From Anaerobaca lacustris (GTDB lineage Bacteria; Planctomycetota; Phycisphaerae; Sedimentisphaerales; Anaerobacaceae), in contig NZ_JASCXX010000003.1 in assembly GCF_030012215.1 (NCBI RefSeq), positions 124,001-188,000 on the forward strand: 64,000 nucleotides of DNA. The letters are read 5' to 3'. The notes below the pieces were generated by a model. That model did not search any database and was not told where the DNA came from. It worked only from the letters and a program-made list of their open reading frames with translations. Position 1 is the stretch's first letter. The number at the start of each line of letters is the position of its first letter. Positions 23,711 to 32,790 of this stretch are shown in pieces. Made by a program: the position numbers and the translations under genes.

Positions 23711-26265
23711 CGTCCTGTCGTCTGATCGGGCAGCCCGCCGCCGGAACGCGCAGAGGCCGCCCGGTTCTCCAGCAATACTGATACGGCCTGTTCGTATTGC
23801 CCTTTCTCACGATGTGCCGCGGCCAGAAGGGTTTGAATTCTCCTCTTCTCACCCGGGTCTTCCGTGTGTTCGAGCAACTGCGAGCAGATCGAGATTGCCT
23901 GGTCGGGCTGCCCCACGCGAAGACAGATCTTTGCCAGTTCACAACCGATTTCATGGGCCAGCACTCCAGGCTCGACAACGGTCAGCATTTCGCTGAGCGT
24001 CTTGCGGGCCTGTTCGAGGTCGCCGCTCTCCACGTGGCAGGTGGCCAGCTCCAGAGCTACCTTGCCCTTGAGGGCGGAATTGGGAAGAAACTGGCTCTTC
24101 TCCGCGAGGATGGCGACGGCTTTCTTCTGGAGACCGATCGACCGCAGAATCTTCGCGCGAATCAGGAGCAACTCCACCGACTCCTGCTGGGAGAGTTGCC
24201 ATGCGTTGGCGCCTTCGAGAATGTTCAGGGCCTCGACATAGAGTCCCTGCTGCACGTACGTTCTGACCAGTGTGGTGATGGTCTCGACGTGCTGCTGTCG
24301 GGACAGATCGCCCCGGAGCGCCAGGTTCAGTGCGGCGTGGGCTTGTTGCGGCCTATCGAGGGCCAGATAGGTCTTGCCCAGAAGCAGGCAGGCGGCATGG
24401 AACTCCCGCCGGTTCTGGTCCTGGGCCAGCGCGACGTATCGGCTCAGCCACTGGGCCGCCTCTTCAAAGTGGCCGGTCTCATAGAAGCAGCGCCCCGCCC
24501 CCAGCGACGATTCCGTCTGAGAGTCACGCGACAGACCCAGGTTGTAGACCTTCCGATACAGCTCGGTGGCTTTCTCGTACAATCCCGCGTTCATCGTGGC
24601 GTCGGCCAGATACAGGCACGCGCGGTCCGCCAGATCGGTTTCCGGGTAGAGGTTCACGAGTTGCTGGAGGTCCGCCTGGGCGCCCACGTAGTCACGCAGC
24701 GCGACCTTGAGTCGCCCGGAATGCAGCAGAGCGTGGGAGGCCAGCTCGTCTCGTGTAAAGCGATTGGCGACCAGCTTGTACTCGGCGATCGCCTCGTCGG
24801 TCTGTTCGCGCACCGTGTGGAGAAGCCCCAGGGCGAAATGGGCGCTGGGGACACGTTTGTCGTCCTCGGCCGTCAGAAGGAACCGCTGCCAGAGCGACAC
24901 GGATTCCTCGGCGAGCAGTTCCGTGTGGTCGGCCAGCGAGAAATACGTGGACGGATCGACGATGCGGATGCTTCGGCTGGCGTCCATACGAGCCAGAAGG
25001 CCGACGCTTCCGGATGCAATCGTCATGACCTGCTGTGTCGTCGCCGACCGCAGATAGATGTAGGCCGGCCGACGCCGCAGGGTCTCCTCTTCCAGGGCCG
25101 CTTTGCCGTCGTCGAGCCACTGAAGGTCGTACCCTGTGTTCGTGGCGAACCGCGACAGCAGTTCCTCGATGGGCGCGCCGTTGCAGACGACCGTCCAATG
25201 GCCCTCCTCCCGTGCCGGACGGATCTGAGGTGCCAGCAGAGCTTCGTCAAGCTTCTCGGACCCTGACGCCAGAAAGACCCTCAGTTGGGCCTCGTCCAGA
25301 TTGACGAAGGGGTCGATGTCCGGGTGTCGGGTCCAGAGCTCCGCCGGCAGATCGCCGTCGGCGTCCCGCAGGGACAGAAGACTGCGGGTCAGCGCCTCGG
25401 CGGCCAGAAAAGAACACTGTCGCCGGACGGCGGAAAGCCACGTCTCATCGTAGTCCACCACCTCAACCAGCGCGAGGGTCTGATAGGCCCGCGTCGCCGC
25501 TTCGAGGTACCGCTCGCGTTGCATCAGTGTGATGCTCTGGTGGTATCGCGCCAGGGCCCTGAGCATCGGCAGCCGACTGAGGGACACGGTCCTGAGCATG
25601 TTGTCGGCCTGCTGCGTTCGGCCCGTGTTCCGGCTGCACAGGGCCATGCGAAGGAGCAGGAAGTCGCGCAACGGTTGCTGTGCCTCGGTCGATGGGAGCC
25701 GCCGATAGAGTTTGTCGTAGGTGGCCAGCGCGCTTTCATAATCGGCGCTGAGATAGAGCTTCTCGGCGATCTGCAGCGAGAGCGGTTCGACGCCGGGCAG
25801 ACTGATTGCCGCGCTCTGGTACGCCGGGGCCGGTTCCGCGACGGGCAAGGACGGTTGCGGCGACTGAAGGGACGGCTGGGCCGGTGAATCGGTGTAAGAC
25901 GGCTGAAAGGAGGTCTGCTGATTCTGCATCGGGTCCTGTTGCGAGCGGGCCTCGGGGCGCGGCTGCGACGGCACGACCTTCAGCAGGGTGTAGGCCACGA
26001 GCGCCGCGATGAAGACGATCCCGGCCAACAATCCCTTCTGCACGTTGGACAGTCGCGGACGGGGCAAACGAAGCGGCGTCTGTCTTGGTCGCTCGATGGG
26101 GTCGCCGAACGCCGGCGGGCCGGCTTCGGAGGCGAAGTCGAGCAGAGAAGCGAAGATGTCGCCGTACTCCGGCCGGTCGATCGGGGTCGCAAAGAGCTCC
26201 TCGTCGAGCGGGGTCTGGGCCTCGATCTTCTTCTTGCGATTCGGTTGTGGCCTCTTGATCGCCAT
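23707..26265 (-). CDS. large membrane-anchored TPR protein, possible STN-like domain
   Basis: 852 aa from the ATG at 26265; an in-frame TTG lies 18 nt upstream. Short basic cytoplasmic N-terminus, one membrane helix at about 78-98, a Gln/Pro-rich linker, then TPR-like helical pairs from about 160 to the end. Between about 355 and 440 is an insertion (NGAPIEELLSRFATNTG, then a YIYLRSATTQQVM segment) that resembles the secretin/TonB short N-terminal domain. First gene behind the sigma-54 promoter at 26353-26368, thus an early flagellar gene. A periplasmic scaffold role is an inference. Confidence 0.6.
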   Translation of the reverse strand: MAIKRPQPNRKKKIEAQTPLDEELFATPIDRPEYGDIFASLLDFASEAGPPAFGDPIERPRQTPLRLPRPRLSNVQKGLLAGIVFIAALVAYTLLKVVPSQPRPEARSQQDPMQNQQTSFQPSYTDSPAQPSLQSPQPSLPVAEPAPAYQSAAISLPGVEPLSLQIAEKLYLSADYESALATYDKLYRRLPSTEAQQPLRDFLLLRMALCSRNTGRTQQADNMLRTVSLSRLPMLRALARYHQSITLMQRERYLEAATRAYQTLALVEVVDYDETWLSAVRRQCSFLAAEALTRSLLSLRDADGDLPAELWTRHPDIDPFVNLDEAQLRVFLASGSEKLDEALLAPQIRPAREEGHWTVVCNGAPIEELLSRFATNTGYDLQWLDDGKAALEEETLRRRPAYIYLRSATTQQVMTIASGSVGLLARMDASRSIRIVDPSTYFSLADHTELLAEESVSLWQRFLLTAEDDKRVPSAHFALGLLHTVREQTDEAIAEYKLVANRFTRDELASHALLHSGRLKVALRDYVGAQADLQQLVNLYPETDLADRACLYLADATMNAGLYEKATELYRKVYNLGLSRDSQTESSLGAGRCFYETGHFEEAAQWLSRYVALAQDQNRREFHAACLLLGKTYLALDRPQQAHAALNLALRGDLSRQQHVETITTLVRTYVQQGLYVEALNILEGANAWQLSQQESVELLLIRAKILRSIGLQKKAVAILAEKSQFLPNSALKGKVALELATCHVESGDLEQARKTLSEMLTVVEPGVLAHEIGCELAKICLRVGQPDQAISICSQLLEHTEDPGEKRRIQTLLAAAHREKGQYEQAVSVLLENRAASARSGGGLPDQTTGR

Positions 26266-26582
26266 GACGTTTCGTTCTCTCAACAGTGTGGCCGGCGCTG
26301 CGGACGGCCTTGGGCGTTCACAGAGTGTTCCCCGGAACGCTGTATCTCTGATAGCAACAGGCGTGCCAGGGAGGTGCCGGGCCCGGTTCCTGACGGCGGG
26401 ACGGCCCTGTGACGACTGATAGGCCGGTTGCAGGGCCCTTCTTCTATGGTGAAGTCCATTGGGATGGTGTCAGGATTCTATACGGCCCGGCAAGTTTTCT
26501 GACAGCGAGAGCAGGGGGGCCTTGAATCGGTCGTGGGCATTCCTGTTGTGACGGGGCGCTGGGGATGTTGTCTCGACTGCGC
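26266..26582. other. intergenic region with sigma-54 promoter
   Basis: 317 nt between the two minus-strand units. It contains the sigma-54 promoter at 26353-26368 and the leader of the large TPR gene. The part next to the second regulator gene (26430-26582) shows no clear terminator or other element. Confidence 0.6.
26353..26368 (-). promoter_or_regulatory. sigma-54 promoter of the fliL-fliM-fliN-flhA-fliA operon
   Basis: Minus strand TGGCACG, CCTG, TTGCT: a full match to the -24/-12 consensus TGGCACG-N4-TTGCW with the required GG-N10-GC spacing. Transcription would begin about 75 nt before the ATG of the large TPR gene. Confidence 0.8.
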
Positions 26583-28025
26583 CTAACCCACCAGAATGGG
26601 CTCGGCCTCCGTGGGCTCCGGTGCGGACAAGCAGACGTCACTCTGTCGGGCGGGCAGTTTCTGGATATTGTACTGCTTGACCTTGGCGTACAGCGTCGCG
26701 CGAGTGATGCCGAGAAGAGAGGCGGCCTGGGTCTTCTGCCAGCCGGTCTCATGCAGGGCGCGGGCGATCAACTCGCGTTCGGCCTTCTCAAGAGAGAAGT
26801 CACGGACGCGCTCGCCGACAGATCCCGTGCGGGCCTCTTCATGCTCGGCATGCTCGATAACAATACTGTCAAGGGCGATTTTGCCCGTTCGTTCCAGGAG
26901 GATGGCCCGTTCGATCACGTTGCGCAACTCTCGTACGTTTCCGGGCCAGTCGTGCTGGTAGAGCGATTCGAGGGCCAGTTTGGTGATGGCGGTCGCCTGG
27001 CCGGGCCGGGAACCACGGATGTCCGAGTGCGCCAGGAAGTAGCGGGCCAGCAGTGGGATGTCCGCTCGGCGGTCCGGCGACCTCAACGGCGTCAGCACGA
27101 TCGGGCAGACGTTCAGACGGTAGTAGAGGTCCTGGCGGAAACGCTTTTCTCGGACCTCCTGTTTCAGGTTGCGATTGCTCGACGTGATGATGGTGGCCTC
27201 GCAGGTCAGATCCTTGACCCCTCCCACCTTGTGGAACGTCCGCTCCTGAAGGACACGCAGGAGCTTGGCCTGCAGTTCGAGCGGCATCTCGCTGATCTCG
27301 TCGAGAAAGAGTGTCCCGGAGCCGGCCTGTTCGAGAAGCCCTGTCTTGTCGCGGTCGGCGCTGGTGAACGCCCCCTTGACGTGGCCGAACAGTTCACTTT
27401 CGAGCAGGGTGCTGGTCAGGGCGGCGCAGTTGACGGCGACGAAGGGCTCCTGAGGATGCCTCACCTGATGGATGGCCTGGGCGGCGACCTCTTTGCCCGT
27501 CCCCGTTTCCCCCAGGATGAGAACCGGATTGCAGCGGCTTTCGCCGACGAGCTGGATCATCGTCAGCGTTTCGCGAATCGCCTTGCTCCTTCCCACCATC
27601 CGGATGGCCGCCGCGCGATCGTCGAGGAAGTAGTCGTCGTGCCGGGCTTCGCTCGCGCCGTTCTGTTCGGCCGCCCGGACCTGAGCGGCGATCTCGGGAA
27701 GTCGCCGGCAATTCTCCGGACCGACGAGACAATGCGACACGCCGGCCTGTTCGTACTCGCGATCGGAGAACGGCGACGGTTCCAGTGAGGCCACGACGCT
27801 CATCGGCAGCGAATTCACCCGTCTGTGGGTCTGTTCCAGGAAGCGGCGAATGTGGTTCGGGGAAACGCCTCCATTGAATAACATCATGTCCGGCGTCACG
27901 GCAGCAACGATGTCACTTGCCTCGGCAAGGTCGTCGGCCACGAATACCTCGTGGGCAATTTCCTGGGCGAGGTCGTGAATCTGAGGGTCTCTGCTGATGA
28001 CTGCGATTCTTCGAAGTATGCTCAT
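26583..28025 (-). CDS. second sigma-54-dependent regulator, degenerate receiver and altered GAFTGA loop
   Basis: 480 aa from the ATG at 28025; upstream in-frame codons to 28094 lack family similarity. N-terminal receiver-like domain (1-115) where the acceptor strand reads PDMMLFNGG, so Asn51 replaces Asp. AAA+ domain with Walker A GETGTGKE. The sigma-54-contacting loop is GAFTSA instead of GAFTGA. C-terminal Fis-type helix-turn-helix ([19 protein letters not shown]). It is divergent from the hook-rod operon and adjacent to the basal-body operon, so a flagellar role is very likely. The altered loop makes it a possible antagonist or a weak activator. Confidence 0.85.
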   Translation of the reverse strand: MSILRRIAVISRDPQIHDLAQEIAHEVFVADDLAEASDIVAAVTPDMMLFNGGVSPNHIRRFLEQTHRRVNSLPMSVVASLEPSPFSDREYEQAGVSHCLVGPENCRRLPEIAAQVRAAEQNGASEARHDDYFLDDRAAAIRMVGRSKAIRETLTMIQLVGESRCNPVLILGETGTGKEVAAQAIHQVRHPQEPFVAVNCAALTSTLLESELFGHVKGAFTSADRDKTGLLEQAGSGTLFLDEISEMPLELQAKLLRVLQERTFHKVGGVKDLTCEATIITSSNRNLKQEVREKRFRQDLYYRLNVCPIVLTPLRSPDRRADIPLLARYFLAHSDIRGSRPGQATAITKLALESLYQHDWPGNVRELRNVIERAILLERTGKIALDSIVIEHAEHEEARTGSVGERVRDFSLEKAERELIARALHETGWQKTQAASLLGITRATLYAKVKQYNIQKLPARQSDVCLSAPEPTEAEPILVG

Positions 28026-28610
28026 GCCACCCCAATGGTACTCACTCGTGATTGCGCCTGTGTCGCATCCGTTCATCAACGATACCGGACCCATCGGCCG
28101 TGCATTCGAGGCAACTTTAATTTTTTATTGGACGGATCTGTATGTCACGTCGTGAAGGAACGCACCTTCGCAGGTACGATCGCCGTCTTTTATGGGACAT
28201 TTCAGGCGGGACCGATAACGCGACTCGAACGCACACGGACGCAGGACTCATGCCGTGGTTCTTATGGGACGCATGCATCGCGACGCCTTTGGCTGATCGG
28301 GACCGTGCGTTCACATTTTTTCCCCCGGCGCGGCAGGGGGCAGGATTCTCTGCACGGGTGGAAGATTCGTCCGGTTCTCCGACGGACCCATGCGCCGGTG
28401 TTGCGAAGGCAAAAAAAACGTTCGTGGTTTCTAAGTGGCTGTCTGCAAATAACGTTAGACATGCCTCGGCGTCTCCGTGGTTCGGATCTCTTGCCCGGTG
28501 TGGCACGTCGATTGCTTGGGTCTGCGGACGGTCGTCGGCGGATCCGGGCGCGTGTCGCGCGGGCAGGAATCTGCCGGCTGAAGAAATGTTTCATGGGCAG
28601 GTGGACAGAG
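28026..28610. other. divergent regulatory region between sigma-54 regulator and flgD
   Basis: 585 nt with no gene I can support. It holds the sigma-54 promoter of the flgD operon (28501-28516), two direct TTATGGGAC repeats 72 nt apart (28190-28198 and 28262-28270) that may be upstream activator sites, an AT-rich stretch at 28117-28130 that could be part of the promoter for the divergent regulator gene, and two homopolymer tracts (28316-28324, 28411-28418). Confidence 0.6.
28501..28516 (+). promoter_or_regulatory. sigma-54 promoter of the flgD-flgL hook/rod operon
   Basis: TGGCACG, TCGA, TTGCT: a full match to the sigma-54 consensus, with GG-N10-GC spacing. The start site would be about 85 nt before the flgD ATG. 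Confidence 0.82.
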
Positions 28611-28991
28611 ATGAGTGTGATAGGCGCCACAGCGTCGGCCGGCGAGCTTCAGATGGATTTCATGCAGTTGCTCGTCGCGCAGCTTCAGAATCAGAATCCG
28701 CTGGAACCGATGGACAACCAGGACATGGCGGCCCAACTGGCGCAGTTCTCGCAGCTCCAGCAGTTGGAGAACATGAACGGTTCGTTCGGTCAGGTGCTCA
28801 AGGCCGTCGAGAAGGAGTACGCCAGCTCTCTGATCGGCAAGGACGTCTCGTTCGTGGTGACGGCCGACGATGGGACGGTGACGGCCGACACCGGGCGGGT
28901 GGACGAGGTGCTTGTCGACGGGGACGACGTCACACTGGTTGTTGCGGGCCGTCGCGTTGCTTTGGCGGATGTGTTCTCGATTCGGGAATAA
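28611..28991 (+). CDS. flgD: flagellar hook assembly protein FlgD (short form)
   Basis: 126 aa from the ATG at 28611 (AGGTGG about 6 nt before); the open frame reaching back to 27951 is not coding. The conserved N-terminal part is present (DFMQLLVAQLQNQNPLEPMDN, then AQLAQFSQLQQLENM), with a short C-terminal beta region (IGKDVSFV). Enteric FlgD is about 230 aa with an Fn3/Tudor insert that is missing here. It scaffolds hook polymerisation and is removed afterwards. First gene of the operon. Confidence 0.92.
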   Translation: MSVIGATASAGELQMDFMQLLVAQLQNQNPLEPMDNQDMAAQLAQFSQLQQLENMNGSFGQVLKAVEKEYASSLIGKDVSFVVTADDGTVTADTGRVDEVLVDGDDVTLVVAGRRVALADVFSIRE

Positions 28992-29033
28992 CGTGCAAAC
29001 CGGCGTTATCAGCCATCATAGGAGAGAAATGAC

Positions 29034-30689
29034 ATGAGTTACGCGCTGTCGTCCGGGGTGACCGGACTCCAGGCCCACCAGAAGATGTTGGACGTTGCGG
29101 GCAACAACCTGGCCAACGTCAATACGACCGCGTTCAAGTCGAGCCAGGTCACGTTCTCGGAACTGCTCGGTGAGACTCTTCAGCAGGCTTCGCAACCTAC
29201 CGCTCAGATCGGTGGAACCAACCCGCAACAAATGGGAAGCGGCGTGGGCGTGTCGGGCATTACCCCGAATATGAGCCAGGGCAACATCGTGAAGACGGGC
29301 AATCCCCTGGATGTGGCGCTCGAAGGAGCCGGCTATTTCGTCGTCAGCGATGGGGAGCGGTCTCTCTATTCCCGGGCCGGCACGTTCGGTGTCGATGAGT
29401 CCGGCTATCTGGTCGATCCATCCACCGGATACCGCGTCCAGCGCCTGGGGCTTGTGGGGGAGGCCGACGGGTTCCAGATCCCCGGCAGCAGTGGCATCCG
29501 CGTACCTTATGACGTGGCCCTGTCGGCCCAGCAGACATCCGAGATCATCGTCAGTGGCAACCTGAGCTCCGATGCCTCCGGCACGCCAATGGCTCAGGTG
29601 CTGACGGGATCGTCGAAGCTCACCCACGGGAGCAGTGACGCGACCGAGACGACGCTGATTGGTGAACTCGATCAGTTCTCCGGAAGCGCAACTCCCAGTG
29701 GCACAATCAGCTTCGAAGGGTACCAGTCCGACGGCACTGCGCTTACGGGAAGTCTTGCTATCGGCGCCGGCACCACGGTGGGCGATGTGATCGACTACCT
29801 GAACAACACCGCGCTGGACGGGGCGACCGCGTCTCTGGTGAACGGGCAGATCCGCATCACCGACAACCAGACCGGCTACAGCCGATTGGACATGACCATG
29901 TCGTACGCCGGCGCGGGAACTCTGGACCTGCCGGGCTACTTCGAACTGACATCCGTCGGAGGTGACGAGGTCAAAGGGGTCAACATCGCTGTGTACGATT
30001 CGCAAGGCGGCAAACACGTTCTGTCGGCCGCGTTCGTTCGCAGCGATACGATCAACACCTGGGACCTGGTCCTGACGTCCGTGACCGGCAATATCGCATC
30101 CGTGGGGTTGGACAGCCGGCGCATTGAGGGGATTACCTTCGATGCCCGGACCGGCGCATTCAACGGCCTGCCCGATGGCGAAACTGCCGCATTCAACCTG
30201 ACGTTCGACCACGACGTCGATCACGCGCAGACGATTCGATTGAACCTCGGGACCGTAGGGTCGTTCGACGGTCTGACCCAGTTCGCCGGAAACTCGACGG
30301 CCGTGGCCCGGGAGCAGGACGGCTACGAGGCCGGCAATCTGTCGGCCGTATCGGTCAACAATGAAGGGGTGCTCATCGGCAGCTTCAGCAACGGGATCAA
30401 GAAGGATTTGGCGGTTCTGGCGATCGCCTTGTTCAAGAACGCGGCCGGTCTGCAGGGCGCCGGCAACGGATACTACGTTCCGTCGGCCAACTCCGGCGCG
30501 GCCGTGGTCACGCAGGCGATGAGTGGCGGAGCCGGTTCCATCCATGGCGGATCGCTGGAGAAATCCAACGCCGATGTGGCGACCGAATTCGTCAGTCTGA
30601 TCCTGGCCCAGAACGGTTTCCAGGCGAATGCGAGGACCATCTCCGTGGCCAACGACATTCTTCGGGAATTGACCAACCTGATTCGATAA
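29034..30689 (+). CDS. flgE: flagellar hook protein FlgE
   Basis: 551 aa. N-terminal rod/hook signature (ALSSGVTGLQAHQKMLDVAGNNLANVNT split across residues 4-31), a YFVVSDG segment near 100, a large variable middle region (about 150-420) and the C-terminal D0 helix ending in FQANARTISVANDIL. Longer than Salmonella FlgE (403 aa) because of an expanded surface domain. It forms the hook filament. A GAGAG motif precedes the ATG. Confidence 0.95.
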   Translation: MSYALSSGVTGLQAHQKMLDVAGNNLANVNTTAFKSSQVTFSELLGETLQQASQPTAQIGGTNPQQMGSGVGVSGITPNMSQGNIVKTGNPLDVALEGAGYFVVSDGERSLYSRAGTFGVDESGYLVDPSTGYRVQRLGLVGEADGFQIPGSSGIRVPYDVALSAQQTSEIIVSGNLSSDASGTPMAQVLTGSSKLTHGSSDATETTLIGELDQFSGSATPSGTISFEGYQSDGTALTGSLAIGAGTTVGDVIDYLNNTALDGATASLVNGQIRITDNQTGYSRLDMTMSYAGAGTLDLPGYFELTSVGGDEVKGVNIAVYDSQGGKHVLSAAFVRSDTINTWDLVLTSVTGNIASVGLDSRRIEGITFDARTGAFNGLPDGETAAFNLTFDHDVDHAQTIRLNLGTVGSFDGLTQFAGNSTAVAREQDGYEAGNLSAVSVNNEGVLIGSFSNGIKKDLAVLAIALFKNAAGLQGAGNGYYVPSANSGAAVVTQAMSGGAGSIHGGSLEKSNADVATEFVSLILAQNGFQANARTISVANDILRELTNLIR

Positions 30690-30731
30690 AGACAGTCACC
30701 GGCCTCGATGGCGGGCCGATGAGGAATTGAG

Positions 30732-32030
30732 ATGATCGTCAGCGACGTGATACGGGACATGATTCAGGCCGCGATGCTGGCGCTGACACCGACCGAGCGG
30801 TGGTCGGCGGCGCGACGGCTGAGTGACAGTCCGTCACCGTATACGTCGCAACAGGGATTCATTCTCGTGGCGGTTGCGGCGCTGGCGGTTCTGATCGGTC
30901 TGTTGTGGTGGATCAGTCACCGCCGTCGGACCCAAGAGAAGGCGCTGACGCGCGAGTTGTTCGCAGAGAACGCGGTGCGGCGAGGACTCAGCGGACGCGA
31001 GCGTCAGATCCTGCTGGCCATCGTCATGAGGAGCGGTCTGGGACGCAGTCACGACATCTTCACGATGGTCGATGCCTTCGATCGCGGCGCGGCCAAGCTG
31101 CTGGCGGAGTGTGTTCGCACCCGGACGGTCGATGAGAACGAGCGGCTGAAGACGGAGGTCGCGTACCTTCGCGAGAAGTTGGGCTTCCGGGCCCTGCGGG
31201 CCTTGGGCGGGACGGGCGCCTCGCGCCGCCCGAGCAGTCGGGACATTCCGGTTGCCCGGGTCGTGGAGATGACCCGTCGCCGTCGTCACGCCGGCGTGCC
31301 CATTCGGGCCGAGGTCGTGCGCAACGATGATCTCGAACTGGCGGTCGAGCTGGCCGAGCCGGCCCAGACGCGCGCCGGCGATCTCTGGTGCGTACGATAC
31401 GCGTTCGGTGTCTACGTCTGGGAGTTTGATACGACGGCGGTAACCTGCGACGGGACGCGGCTGGTGCTCAACCATGCCGACGACGTGCGTTTCGTGAACC
31501 GCAGACGCTTTCCTCGCGTGGCGACAAACCTGCCTGCGCTGGTGGCTCGTTTTCCCTTCGCCCGAAGGGATTCGTCGATTGTGCCGCCGGCCCAACGGGA
31601 GGTTCGCCAGGGGTTCGACAGCGGTGCGACGGTGCTCGATGCGCCGATGTTCGTTCAAGGGGTGGTGACCGAACTGGCGGGCCCGGGGCTTCGGATCGAA
31701 GTGCCGACGAAGGTGCGTCCCGGCGAGCGGGTCCTGGTGGTATTTCGGCCTGTGGGGATCACGGGGACGAGATCGGACAACGAACTCGCTATCGATGACG
31801 CGTACGTGTTGGAGGACGTGGGCCTGGTCAGGCATTGTCGCGCCACCGGCACCGGTGTTTCCATCGCGGTGGAGCTTTCGGGATTGCACGAAACAGAGAT
31901 CGACGAGCTTGTACGCATCACGAACGCGATCGCTTCGAAGGCGAGCGCCGAGAACGATGGCGGCGGTGGGCCGGTGCAAACGGCCGCCGATCCTTCGGCT
32001 GCGGCTGCCGTTGTGGTGCAGGAGGTGTAG
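30732..32030 (+). CDS. membrane protein with PilZ-like domain, between flgE and flgF
   Basis: 432 aa. One membrane helix at about 40-62, then a helical cytoplasmic segment (about 65-150), a beta domain (about 170-255) and a C-terminal PilZ-like part (about 255-395) that starts with NRRRFPRV, an RxxxR motif as in c-di-GMP receptors of the YcgR kind. The second PilZ motif (D/NxSxxG) is degenerate: TELAGPG. It could couple c-di-GMP to motor or secretion function, or be a structural relative that no longer binds. AGGA lies 8 nt upstream of the ATG; it is co-transcribed with flgE and flgF. Confidence 0.55.
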   Translation: MIVSDVIRDMIQAAMLALTPTERWSAARRLSDSPSPYTSQQGFILVAVAALAVLIGLLWWISHRRRTQEKALTRELFAENAVRRGLSGRERQILLAIVMRSGLGRSHDIFTMVDAFDRGAAKLLAECVRTRTVDENERLKTEVAYLREKLGFRALRALGGTGASRRPSSRDIPVARVVEMTRRRRHAGVPIRAEVVRNDDLELAVELAEPAQTRAGDLWCVRYAFGVYVWEFDTTAVTCDGTRLVLNHADDVRFVNRRRFPRVATNLPALVARFPFARRDSSIVPPAQREVRQGFDSGATVLDAPMFVQGVVTELAGPGLRIEVPTKVRPGERVLVVFRPVGITGTRSDNELAIDDAYVLEDVGLVRHCRATGTGVSIAVELSGLHETEIDELVRITNAIASKASAENDGGGGPVQTAADPSAAAAVVVQEV

Positions 32031-32031
32031 T

Positions 32032-32748
32032 GTGAACGACGCGGGCGCCCAAGTCAGAGCGAGCCTCAAGGCGTTGACCAGAGAGTTCGACATCATCGCG
32101 CACAATCTGGCCAATGTCAGTACGACGGCGTACAAACGCCGGTGCAGTGCGTTCTCCAACGTCCTGGCCGATCAGGCCGGCGGCAATCAGGACGAGGGTG
32201 GTGCAGGGACCGTTGACTTCTCGCAAGGCAATCTGGTCGAGACCGGCCGGACCCTTGACGTGGCGCTCTACGGCAAGGGGTTCTTTGTCGTCGAGACCCC
32301 CGAAGGGCCGTTGTACACCCGACACGGCCTGTTTCGAGCCAATCAGAATGGGCAGATCGTGGATTCGGAAGGGCGCGCGCTGGCCGGCACGGCCGGTCCT
32401 TTGGCCCTTCCCGCGGCGGTGGATGTGTCACAGGTCACCGTCAGTCAGGATGGGCGGATCAGCGCGGCCGGCGCATTGGTCGGACAGTTCCGGATCGTCG
32501 ATTTTGCGGACAAGGAAGACCAGCTCGAACCGGTCGGATTTGGCTGCTATCGGGCTCCGCAGGATGCGCCGCCACGGGATACGGAGGAGGTGGTCGTCAA
32601 ACAGGGGTACCGGGAGGCATCCAACGTACAGATGGTCGACGAACTGGTCGGCATGATCAAGGTGTCCCGCATGTATGAAGCGAACATGAAGTTCGTGAAC
32701 GCAAGAAAGGATACGACGAGCAGTGTGATCGGCGTGGCGATGGGCTGA
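32032..32748 (+). CDS. flgF: flagellar proximal-rod protein FlgF
   Basis: 238 aa from GTG 32032, one nucleotide past the previous stop and 6 nt after GGAGG. N-terminal rod signature REFDIIAHNLANVSTTAYK, then GNLVETGRTLDVALYGKGFF (core of the FlgE/F/G family) and a C-terminal helix (QMVDELVGMIKVSRMYEANMK). Shorter than FlgG and lying directly before it, as in the usual flgF-flgG pair. Confidence 0.88.
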   Translation: MNDAGAQVRASLKALTREFDIIAHNLANVSTTAYKRRCSAFSNVLADQAGGNQDEGGAGTVDFSQGNLVETGRTLDVALYGKGFFVVETPEGPLYTRHGLFRANQNGQIVDSEGRALAGTAGPLALPAAVDVSQVTVSQDGRISAAGALVGQFRIVDFADKEDQLEPVGFGCYRAPQDAPPRDTEEVVVKQGYREASNVQMVDELVGMIKVSRMYEANMKFVNARKDTTSSVIGVAMG

Positions 32749-32790
32749 TGCGGCCCGCACGATCCGGCGTCGAGACAAGGAGAGACATTT

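Noticed and set aside
28083-28140. sigma-28 promoter for the second regulator gene (TAAAG..GCCGATGG, minus strand)
   Set aside because: The -10 looks good, but the spacing is 17 rather than 15 nt, so I do not list it as a feature.
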